A DNA stretch of 64,000 bases, from positions 29,257,205 through 29,321,204 of the forward strand of contig NC_135361.1 in assembly GCF_051622035.1 (NCBI RefSeq), read 5' to 3'. Below the pieces are notes generated by a model that ran no database searches, was not told where the DNA came from, and worked only from the letters and a program-made list of their open reading frames with translations. Made by a program: the position numbers and the translations under genes. Shown here piece by piece: positions 35,207-44,742 of this stretch; within the stretch, counting starts at the first letter, position 1; every line of letters begins with the position of its first letter. The stretch comes from Arctopsyche grandis (Eukaryota; Arthropoda; Insecta; Trichoptera; Hydropsychidae).

Positions 35207-36818
35207 CAGCAGCAGTCACATAAAACGGAACGCTTAAGCGAAACATGTTTTTGCGTGAAATTTCGGTAATCTTATATAAAACCAAAACCGAAAGTCATTT
35301 AAATGATAGGTTGTATCATAGTGCATTCGTGTAACACCAAACGTGAAAATAAAAGGTGATAAAGATGAGTTGGGGAGAAATTTAATGGAGGGCAGATTTT
35401 ACGACCGTGCGTTGACTTCACGGTTAAATGAAATTTGAAATGAAAATAGCACTATACATATACATTTTTAATTTTATTACAGTCACATATTATTATTTAC
35501 AACTTATAAAAAAGAAATTAATATTTTGTAGCGGCTCCTTTCGATTTTATAACTTCTTTTATTCGGTTTGGCATAGAATCTACTAAAGTTTTTAAATTTT
35601 CGATTGGGAGGTCTTCGTACCATATATTTTCTATTATTTCTTTCAACGATTTAAGAGTAGAAACATTGTTCTTCCTTATCCTGTACTTGATACACATCCA
35701 CAAATTTTCGATTGGATTTAAATCGGGACTATTGCCAGGTCATGGTAGTGTCTTTACACCCATTTCTTGTAAATAGTCCCGAAATTAAAAAAAAGTAAAA
35801 AAAAAATTTCAGTTTTTTGATTGAAATTTTATAATTTATATTCAATGCTATCAAATAAAATGAATACTCACCAATTTAGCTCGATGACAAGGGGCAGAGT
35901 CATCTTGAAAAATTATATCATCGGAATATGAAAGGTGGTTTTCCATCGATGGGACAAAGCTTTCTTCTAAAATTTTTTTATATTTTTTTCCATCGATGGC
36001 ACCTTGTAGAAACTCCAATTGTCCAATGTTATGGTACGAAAAGCATCCCCAGACCATTTGACTTGGAAGATCCTTAACAGTTTTAAGGGTACAATTTTCA
36101 TTATACCTTTCGCCAACTTTCCTTCGGACATACGGAAAACCATCAGGACTATAGAGGTTAAACTTTGATTCGTCGGAAAGTATCACTCGTTGCCAATCTG
36201 ATGGACTCCAATTTTCATGTGCTTTCGCCCATTCCAATCGATTGTTTTTCATTCTCTTGGTTAGTAATGGGTTTTTTGCAGCTTTCCGACCGTACAGTCC
36301 AGCTTCTCTGAGTCGCCTTCTTACTGTTGAGTCGCTGATTTCCATGGAAAATTGTGAAGATACATCTGTTCTTAATTCTACAGCAGTTTTGAATCGCTGC
36401 TGTAAAGATAATCTGGTTATTACACGGTCTTGCCTCTCCGATGTGCATCTTTTCAGTCCGGTCCCCTTCTTACGATCAAAACTTCCAGATTCTCTTTTTT
36501 TTTCCAGTAATCTCGAAACAGTCGATATAGAACATCCCATTTTCTTGGAAATTGACCGAAAGGAAAATCCTGAACTCGCCAATGTCGCGATTTTTACACT
36601 CTTCTGCAATGATAACTGAGCTCGTTTTTTCATGTTGACGTGTTAAAATTCGAATTTGATGCTTTCTCCTCAAAAACCCACACTAAACTGAACTCAAATC
36701 TTAGAAAACAATCACATTTAGAATATTTGGTCGTTAAAAACCCTACACATAAAGGGATAATCCTTTAATGGCCTCGAAGTCGTAAAATTCACAAGCGTTC
36801 CGTTTTATGTGACTGCCG

Positions 36819-36821
<3 letters not shown>
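35207..36821 (-). mobile_element. Tc1/mariner transposon, nearly complete
   Basis: 1615 bp with ~28-bp inverted ends (AGTCACATAAAACGGAACGC at both), flanked by TA in TA microsatellite. It encodes one transposase in reverse (next entry). A ~22-bp sequence (TGTCGCATTCACTCAATATA) stands on both outer sides, at 35178 and 36873, so the host DNA is locally duplicated around the insertion. Confidence 0.9.
35518..36633 (-). pseudogene. Tc1-like transposase, interrupted near the C-terminus
   Basis: Starts MKKRAQLSLQKSVKIATLAS. Order: N-terminal HTH (FSFRSISKKMGCSISTVSRL), second HTH (STVRRRLREAGLYGRKA), then catalytic D154 (VILSDESKFN) and D244 (FQDDSAPCHRAKL). After KL the DNA departs at GTGAGTATTC for ~91 bp, ending in a T-rich tract with no clean AG, before the frame resumes with DYLQEMG and NSPDLNPIENLW (third acidic residue, DD34E spacing class). 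A TGA falls where Trp is usual in the P-W-P-G motif, so this copy is probably dead. The 91-bp stretch looks like a decayed intron; some Tc1 elements are known to have one. Confidence 0.85.
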
Positions 36822-36864
<43 letters not shown>

Positions 36865-36893
36865 ATATATATTGTCGCATTCACTCAATATAT
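36822..36893. repeat. (TA)n microsatellite with flanking duplication
   Basis: TA run directly after the Tc1 element's right end, followed by a second copy of GTCGCATTCACTCAATATAT that also precedes the element on the left. Confidence 0.85.
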
Positions 36894-36929
36894 ATATCGA
36901 AGAAAGGAACGGTAACAAAATTAAGGTTT

Positions 36930-37352
36930 CAGGTGTACAGCCCTCTTAAGCTTCTGCCTAGCACCGAGAGGCGCCGGGTTCGATCCCATGAGCTGATCTC
37001 GATTGAAAATATTTTTTCTGAGTAGTGCTGCTGGTCAGTCTTGGATGTTTCTGCTCCAGGTCGATCGTTTCCTATCAGAGTTTGCCAGTTTCTCTGATTT
37101 CATTGTTGAAACGGTTCCCGATTAAAATTGGCTAAAACCTTCCTACCTACTATGTCACCACTATTTGAGTATGATTAATGTGCAATAAAATATATGTACA
37201 ATTCATAGATATCTCGTTAATTTGCGAGTTTTCAGTGTCTCATAATTCAGCGACTTGTGTAAATAAAAACGCTGCATTGTTTGTAATTGGCCAGGAAGGC
37301 GCATTGGTTTTTAGTTTACCTGTAAGGCCTTCCTGGTATATATTGTAAAAAA
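36930..37352 (+). repeat. tRNA-derived SINE, full length
   Basis: Head TGCCTAGCACCGAGAGGCGC with B box GGTTCGATCCC, body CTCCAGGTCGATCGTTTCCT and CATTGTTGAAACGGTTCC, 3' module CCAGGAAGGCGCATTGG...GGCCTTCCTGGTATA, then an A-rich tail. Confidence 0.88.
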
Positions 37353-37400
37353 TAAATAAATATGTACATATGTATAAGGTGGAACAATTGAAATGAATTA

Positions 37401-37852
37401 AGGTCTGTTCATACCTACCCAGCACGACCCGAATCCTGCAAGTACGGACATTCTTTAGTACATTCGATATGGACGCGCATGAATGTGTAAATGCGCATGC
37501 GCTAATGGAGTATGAATACGTCCATATAATGTACCAAACATTGATGTATAATACACTAGATCCGCCCTCACGTGTTATACTGGTCTCCCTTTTGGCGCAT
37601 GCAAAATACATGGCGCATGCACAGTTTCTCTTAGTAGGTAGGTAGGTACCGCTGCGTCGTAGGGAAAAAACCCAACTTCCCCGCTAGTTAAACCCCCCGC
37701 ACCCCTCAGTTAGTGAAGACAAGATCTCCGACCAAAATCACACGTCAGGGCCCATCTATGTGTATTATACATCAATGATACCAAAGAATACTATCCGCAC
37801 TTGCATGACACCTGCAGGATACGGGTCTTGCTGGATAGGTATGAACAGACCT
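37401..37852. mobile_element. Harbinger-type MITE
   Basis: 452 bp with inverted ends AGGTCTGTTCATACCTA...TAGGTATGAACAGACCT, at least 60 bp long with mismatches, flanked by TTA (37398-37400 and 37853-37855). Ends match the 2-kb element at 4036-6069. The middle holds AAACCCCCCGCACCCCTCAG (~37690), which recurs inverted at ~48935. Confidence 0.85.
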
Positions 37853-38046
37853 TTAATGTTAAAACAATTCGAAATGCAATTTATTTGTAAAAAAAATTGT
37901 CTATTCATTACTGAGGAAGTTGTAACATATTAAATAAAAAAATGACATTGCAATTATATCTCGAGTGCGAATAAATAACCGACTATTATAAAAAGTGGAA
38001 CAATATCAAGCTAGTCAGTTAGTGATATGACCGTTTCACGGACAAG

Positions 38047-41000
38047 ATGACTTCTTTCAAGCTGGTCATTTGCCGTAAGTACACGCAATTTGAATACACA
38101 TTTTCCTATCTTTCCACGGTTTGCAATAATAACATTTGTACGTTACATTACAGTCTTTAGCGTGATATGGCTAAAATTGGCGTGTGGCGAGGAACATCAA
38201 GTACATTTGACAGAAAAATTTGCAATACAATACTCCGATGAGACGCCTGGTTTATATTTGATCTCAAAAAAAGGTTCAGATTCATTTCTACCGACGACAT
38301 TAGCAAGAATCATTTCAATTCAGTGCAATGTAATTTTTTCTCCTGTGCAGGTTCGGAAGTAGAGACGGTCGCAAATTTGACACCTGAATTGGATGAATAC
38401 CACACATCGATAGAGAAAGCTTCTGGTATTGTAAAATTTACCTTCGCCAACGATTTAACGCTGAAAGTGGCTGTGGAAGAATCTTTGGATGATATTTCAA
38501 TTGAAATACACATGACGGCTAGTCAAAATCAGAGACTTTCGATATGCCTCCCACTCGGTATGTTATCATTGTTATAATGTTATAATTAAAACAGTGGTGT
38601 TATCTAGTTTCTATAGCAATGAGTACACATATATAATTACATCATAATTCATTAGAAAAAATTGTATTTTAAAAATATCCTCTAGTAATCCTTGCACTGT
38701 ATAAACAAGCATATGAAGACATGGAATTACATATCATATATGTATATGCATTTGTAATGGTTTGGTGATTACTGATCACAAAGCGCTCGCCCAAAAGCCA
38801 AAAACGGAACATCTGGCAGCTGAAAAGTCCATCATACTAACGAGAACTCGAGTACCAAATATTCTGTATTCACGATTTTCATGGCAAAATAATCTTTTGG
38901 GCGATCGCAATGTGACTAATAATCCAATTACCATATGTAATATCGCTATTCTGTGTGTCTGTGTGTCTATGTATCTGCGATAACGCTCGCTGTACTATAA
39001 GGTAATTGGATTATTAGTCACATTGAGGTGGTCACAAAGACAATTATTGCCATGAAAATCGCGTATACGCAATATTTAGCACTCAAGTTCTCGTTAGTAT
39101 GATAGTTATTGTTAGTATGATGGACTTTTCGGCTCCCAGATGTTCCGTTATAAAGATTTTTGGACGAGCGCTTTGTGACCAATAATCACCAAACCGTACT
39201 ATAATAGTCATTTCGATTCGACATACATATGTACGTCACAGCTAAAACAATGCTAACAAAAAAGTCTCTGAGTATTTACCGCCATCTATTTAAAATTTAT
39301 TTAATTAATCAATTAATTTTCTATCGGTGTTTTATATGTAGGTAGGTAGGTGGTTTTTACTATTTATTTTTTTCATATTAAACATTTAAATATAAATATT
39401 ATATTAAATATATTTGAAAGGTATTTGAAAAAATTCAAATACAGGCAGACATATTTCTTTTAATTTTTTTATTTAATAACTTAATATGCCAACACCCATG
39501 CGATGATATTTCATTGGGTACAACATTAGTATTAAATAACACTATTATAATACATATATACATAAATATCTATAGGACAGGAGGTTATGTTGTGACCGTA
39601 ACCCTTCCTATGGAAACTCGTAGTAGATAACAGAGGAAATTTATTTTCTTCAGTATACAAGTTTATTGTCAGTACAGAAAATTCACGAGGAAGTGGGCTA
39701 GTTGCCTGCTTCAGGGGAAAGCTGCTGTACTGGTTTATATATGGGCACGGTGATGTCATCTTGTTCTCGGGGATTCCTCCGGGTTCAAGGGTTTCCTTTG
39801 TGTGGGTGTGCCACAAGGTTGCTTGATGGGTATTCATCTGGAGCGAGTCGAATCGCCTTTATCAGTGGTCTGGATATGGGTGAGGTGATGTCATCTCGTT
39901 CTCGAAGATTCTTCCAGGCTCAAGGGTATCCTTTGTGTGGTCGCGTGCCTTGTGTTTTATGGGGTAATTGGATTTATGCTATTTCGGTTGTTCCCTTGAA
40001 CTCAAGGTTTGTTTATCTGGAGCGAATATATGATTGCTTTGGCTTTGCTGAAAGCTCGTACAAGCTGTATTGTATTTCTACAATCTCAGTCAAACTTGAT
40101 GATAGCGTTGAATTAAAGTGTGTTAATACCTATTTACAAATTTAGGTGAAAGTAACTGGTACGGAGGACCTCAGCAAAAGCACCAATATTGGCCTATAGA
40201 AAAACTTGTCTTTTCTGAATATTCCTACCTGCCCAAGGAAGCCGACAATGCTGCCATAACAGAACCTTACTGGTTATCTTCATCGGGGTTGATGATCTAC
40301 ATACATCCAACGGTGCCACTGTTCGTCGATCAAAACAGCTTGTACAATGACACTGTTTGCTTCATCGCCGAAGTAAAACCACCGTATTCCACCAGACGTG
40401 CTAAAAACATACTTGCCTTCACAATTGCATGGACGGATAATGTCAGGAAGACGCACGAATACGCCGTGAAACACTTCCTAAAGAAGCCTTCAGGTCGTCC
40501 GGATCGAAGGATGGTTCAGCACCCCATCTGGTCCACTTGGGCCGAGTATAAGCGGCCTATTAACGAATCTATCGTCATGGAGTTTGCTGAAAAGATCATC
40601 GAGTACGGTTTTAACAACAGCCAACTTGAAATTGACGACCTGTGGGAGACTTGCTACGGCTCGTTAAACGTCGACGAAGAGAAGTTTCCCGATCTCAGGA
40701 AGTTTAATTTGAAATTGAAAGAGATGGGCTTCCGAGTCACCTTTTGGATACATCCGTTCATAAATAACGATTGTGAGCCGTGGTATTCGGAAGCTATGCA
40801 AAAAGGGTACGTTGAATTGTTTGGTGGATTTCAGGAAGTATGCAAATCTCAAGAGAGTTTATTTTTTGTTTTGTTTCAGATATTTGGTTAAGAATGAGGA
40901 GGGAAAAGTGGATACTGCTTGGTGGAATAGCGACGGACCAACTGCTGCTTATGTTGATTTTACTAATGAAAGAGCCAAAAAATGGTGGTCTGACAGGTTG

Positions 41001-44000
41001 AAACATTTGCAAACGACCTATGCTATTGACAGTTTCAAATTTGATGCTGGAGAAACGAGCTGGTCTCCACAGGTTAGTCTTTGCTTTTCTTCAGATACAC
41101 TTAACCCTTTGAGTGCTGACATCTTTTCCGTTGAAAGCCCGCCACGCTGAAAATTTCGCCAACATTACCAACTAGAATTATTTAGAAAACCAATAGAAAG
41201 CAGGTATAAAAATTGTAGCTAATCCAAACAAACCCTAGATAACCACCGCCGAGGATTTCAAATTTTGTAAAGGTGTGTTTAGACTCCCTAATATATCTTG
41301 CAACAATATAAAATAAACAAAAGTAGTGTAGTCAATGAATGTATTTTTCCAAGACTAGTTCCATCTTCTTCATTGTTGTTAAAATGTAATGCTCACAATC
41401 TAAATGCCAAGCCACAATCTAAAATACTCAACAGTTAGGGATTTCCATCGAGAAATTCTGCTATGGTTATAAATTCAGAAATTCCGGTGTAAACCAGTCT
41501 TTGTAAACATTTACACGGATTACAACACCCATGTTCAATGCATTTTTTTTTCAATGCTACCTTTATAGGTTTAGCAGGTACATAATTGTTTACTTTGTAA
41601 ATGTAAAATTTACAACGCCTATGGGCTTTTTTCAGGCCCATGAACATGTCAGCAAAACGCCGATCGGCGTTGGTCAGCATTCAAAGGGTTAAGAGAGTAA
41701 TGGTTGCTGACAATATGCCAGGAAGTATACGAAAGAAGCGCCAGTTCACTGGTTTGTTAGAATGACTAACTCAATTTATTGATACTTCGTATGCATATGG
41801 ATAAAGGGGTCTACGTGACGAGACAGAATGTTAAATTACAGAAAACACAAATATCGGAAGGCAAAGATCGAAAATCGAAAGATCAAAAAAAAAATGGTGC
41901 ATGGTAAACGGTACATACTCACGTACATACTCACTTCATTTGCGCGAGCAGGGTACAACAGGAACAAGAGGAACAGGCTTTTCCTCCCGTATTCTGCGCG
42001 CGCACATTAATACGGGAGGAAAAGCCTGTTCCTCTTGTTCCTGTTGTATCCTGCTCGCGCAAATTAAGTGAGTATGTACCGTTTACCATGCACCATTTTT
42101 TTTTGATCTTTCGACTTAAGATCTTTCGATTTTCGATCTTTGCCTACCGATATTTGCGTTTTCTGTAATTTAACATGCTGTCTCGTCACAGAGACCGGGA
42201 TAAAGTAATAAGAAATATGTATTTATACATAATTGGAGCCATTATAGCAGTTATGTATCATACAGCACCGAGAGGTTACCGGGTTCGATCCCGTGCTAAT
42301 CTTTAATACTGCTGGTCAGACTTGGATATTTGTGACTCCAAGTCGATCGTCTCTTATCAGAGTTTGCCAATTTATCTGATTTCATTGTTGAAACGGTTCC
42401 TCCATCAAATTGGCATAAACCATCCTGCCCGCTATGTCACAATTATCTGAATTTGATTTATGTACAATATATTAATATGTATGAACAAGTCTAAATCCAT
42501 AGATTTCTCTATGGATTAATTAATTAATTAATTAATTGTTAATTTCGTGTTCACCAGCCTTCGAAATACTGCGATTTATGTAATAAAAAATGCTGCAATG
42601 TTTGTAATTAATTGTCTATGAAGGCGCATTGGGGTCTACTTGTTAGGCCTTCCTGGTATATATCTATGTAAAATAAAATAAAATAAAAATAAAAATGTGT
42701 AAATACATATGTATTTCCATGATAAGTTCAATTAATTGCATAGCAGAAGAGAATATTTCCACCACAACGAGAGGGTGAATATAGAAATTGGAATATCTAT
42801 TTATGTATAGCAGCTGGTAGCTTGAATTTTAATGTTAAATGTTGTCATATACTGCTATCGATTAGTAGTGAACAAAAATTTCACTGTAGGTTCTCAAGTT
42901 TTCTGAGTAGGTTCCAAAAGATTATCATTAATGTAGCATTCTATCTCCATTCTGAAACATAGATCAATGAGTTTATTTTACTAATGCACTACATTATCTA
43001 AGGTACCAGTTCAAATAGGAGATGTCAACACCCAACCATCCCACATAACTCAAAAGTACGTGGAAGAATGCGCCAAATTTGGACCAATGGTTGAGGTCAG
43101 AACTGGCCAAAGGTATACCAACATAATCACTTACAAATCTGAGATAACAAATTTAAATAATTGATTGTAAGGTTTGCTTTACTTGGACAGAACCCAAGAG
43201 CTGCCGATTTTCGTCAGAATGATAGACAAGGACTCGGAATGGAATTTCGAAAATGGACTACCTACACTCGTCACCACATTGCTGCAGATGAACATGAATG
43301 GCTATCCCTTAGTCCTGCCAGATATGATTGGAGGAAACGGTTATAATGAACCACCATCCAAAGAGATGTTCATCCGTTGGTTGCAAGCTAATACTTTCAT
43401 GCCCAGTTTGCAGTATTCGTACGTGCCGTGGGATTATGATAATGAGGCAAGTGGTGCTTTTTAGTAGTCGTAATAGACGTAAGAAACATTCTTTAATATA
43501 CAAAATGATTTCAGACTATTGAAATAAGTAGGGTGTTCACCGATTTGCATTCTGATTATACGTCAAAAATCATCGAGGCTTTGGATAAAGCTGTTGAGAA
43601 AGGATATCCGGTGAATCCACCTATTTGGTGGATCGATCCCACTGATCAAACAGCTCTCGGAATATGGGATGGTAGTTTAATTTAATGGTTGTGGCTATTT
43701 GCAGGTACTATATATGTGACAGGCGCAAAGCCTTCTGCGCATGCGCGTGAACTTATAATCCGATTATAATTTCTTACATTTAATGTATGCTAGACTTGTT
43801 TAATCAATCGTTCATTGTTTTAATCTTATATGTTTAATCAATCGTTCATACTACGTCACTTTACGAGTTCGAACTAAATTTTAAGAGGTTTAAAACAAAA
43901 TTTTATCAGTAAGCACGCTGACAGTGACAGTTCACGCGCATGCGCAGAAGGCTTTGCGCCTGTCGCAGATATAGTACCGGCAAATAGCCAATAATTCGCA

Positions 44001-44312
44001 GATGTAGTACCTGCAAATAGCCAATAATTTGCAGATATAGTACCTGCAAATAGCCACAACCTAATTTAATTTGTGTGTACATATTTTGCGATTGGTTATT
44101 TATATGATGATTTTTCTGTAGAGTATTTGCTCGGTGAAGATATATTGGTTGCTCCTGTGCTAGAAGAGGGATCCATCGCCAGAGATGTATATTTGCCAGA
44201 AGGAAAGTGGATGGCTGAAGGACAAAATGATAAAATCTATACCGGGCCACAGTGGATTCGGAATTATTCTGCACCGTTGAATGTTTTACCGTATTTTATA
44301 AAGTCGACGTGA
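38047..44312 (+). CDS. Secreted glycoside hydrolase family 31 glucosidase, MYORG-like
   Basis: Retaining alpha-glycosidase (MYORG prefers alpha-galactosides; the substrate here is unknown). Nine exons: 38047-38074, 38154-38273, 38351-38557, 40146-40806, 40880-41072, 43003-43112, 43191-43446, 43515-43671, 44122-44312; 640 residues, no frame break. Signal peptide MTSFKLVICLFSVIWLKLAC, so it looks secreted rather than a long type II membrane protein. Motifs: WYGGPQQKHQYWPIEKL, LEIDDLWETCYGSL, nucleophile D394 in FKFDAGE, acid/base D452 or D454 in FVRMIDKDSEW, LPDMIGGNGY, PWDYDNE and EYLLGEDILVAPVLEEG. Intron 7 has a GC donor (GAG|GCAAGT). Intron 3 holds MITEs, a Helitron and a solo LTR; intron 5 a piggyBac MITE, a foldback element and a SINE; intron 8 is mostly one MITE. 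The exon 2 donor (G|GTTCAG) is the weakest border. Confidence 0.9.
38759..38932 (+). mobile_element. hAT-type MITE
   Basis: 174 bp, ends GGTTTGGTGATTACTGATCAC and GTGACTAATAATCCAATTACC. The flanks TTTGTAAT / TATGTAAT are a near-identical 8-bp duplication. It stands just before the 5' end of the H1 Helitron copy in GH31 intron 3. Confidence 0.8.
38943..39529 (+). mobile_element. Helitron-like element, family H1, with nested MITE
   Basis: Starts TCGCTATTCTGTGTGTCTGT after A; 3' end GCGATGATATTTCATTGGG then TACAACATTAG before T (CTAG decayed to TTAG). A hAT-type MITE is inserted at 39001-39195. In GH31 intron 3. Confidence 0.75.
39001..39195 (-). mobile_element. hAT-type MITE, inverted copy
   Basis: Same family as 38759-38932 but in the other orientation, with the exact duplication TACTATAA on both sides (9 bp match, GTACTATAA). 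Two inverted copies only 70 bp apart could pair in the pre-mRNA. Confidence 0.85.
39571..40082 (-). mobile_element. Solo LTR fossil in GH31 intron 3
   Basis: Minus-strand LTR: starts TGTAGAAATACAATAC, has TATATAAACC (~39735) and CAATAAACTTG (~39665) and ends near TCCTAT. Same family as 44893-45570 with the shared core GTGGGCTAGTTGCCTGCTTC. A 4-5 bp duplication is likely but its register is ambiguous. Ends only 63 bp before exon 4. Confidence 0.75.
41105..41688 (+). mobile_element. piggyBac-type MITE, complete
   Basis: 584 bp, exactly flanked by TTAA (41101-41104, 41689-41692), with 16-bp inverted ends CCCTTTGAGTGCTGAC / GTCAGCATTCAAAGGG. No transposase; a decayed ORF piece on the minus strand (MLTNADRRFADMFMGLKKAH) is not recognised. 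In GH31 intron 5. Confidence 0.88.
41807..42197. mobile_element. hAT-like foldback element, near-perfect hairpin
   Basis: 391 bp made of two inverted arms of about 185 bp joined at a short centre (~41990-42010, CTGCGCGCGCAC). Arm landmarks: GTGACGAGACAG, ACAGGAACAAGAGGAACAGG. Exact 8-bp duplication GGATAAAG (41799-41806 and 42198-42205). Arms differ at only a handful of positions, so it is young. In GH31 intron 5. Confidence 0.9.
42263..42690 (+). repeat. tRNA-derived SINE, full length
   Basis: Head CAGCACCGAGAGGTTACCG with B box GGTTCGATCCC, CTGCTGG closure, body GTGACTCCAAGTCGATCG and CATTGTTGAAACGGTTCC, 3' module GAAGGCGCATTGGGG...GGCCTTCCTGGTATA and (AAAAT)n tail. In GH31 intron 5. Confidence 0.9.
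43687..44061. mobile_element. MITE with 9-bp duplication filling GH31 intron 8
   Basis: 375 bp with 24-bp inverted ends GGTTGTGGCTATTTGCAGGT and exact 9-bp duplication TAATTTAAT (43678-43686, 44062-44070), the size used by Mutator-like elements. The right part has three tandem copies of a ~35-bp unit (GCAAATAGCCAATAATTCGC). A shorter copy is at 59052-59189. Confidence 0.88.
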
Positions 44313-44479
44313 AACTTTATGAATTATTGATAACGTTGGCTTGAAAGAGTTCGCTGAAAATATAATAAAACGCAAAGTTACAAAGCAAATATGTAGTTTT
44401 GAATTAAATATTGAAATGTAGTTTTGAATTAAATATTGAAATTTTAAGTGTGTCTGAAATGTTTTATACTTCATATTAA

Positions 44480-44681
44480 CCCTTTTGCTGACAAGTCTGT
44501 GGACCTGCAAAACGCCGATAGGGGTTTTATATTGAGCATGTACAAAGTAAACAAGAATACTACCCTAAGAGTCTAAACACACCTTTACAAAACTCGAAAT
44601 CCTCGGCAGTAGTTATATAGTTTTTTAGGCCCTTGGACTTGTTGGTAAAACGCCGGTCGGCGTTGGTCAGCATTCAAAGGG
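44480..44681 (+). mobile_element. piggyBac-type MITE, short copy
   Basis: 202 bp between TTAA sites (44476-44479, 44682-44685); ends CCCTTTTGCTGAC and GGTCAGCATTCAAAGGG. Internal deletion relative to 41105-41688. Lies 160 bp past the GH31 stop. Confidence 0.85.
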
Positions 44682-44742
44682 TTAAAGTCATATTTTCTTT
44701 CAATTGATAAGTGTCCGATAGATATAAGAAATTTCTTTTAAA

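Noticed and set aside
43161-43346. Alternative start of GH31 exon 7 at 43171 (after TTGTAAG)
   Set aside because: That acceptor puts the exon in a frame without family motifs. The acceptor at 43190 keeps QRTQELPIFVRMID in frame with exon 6.
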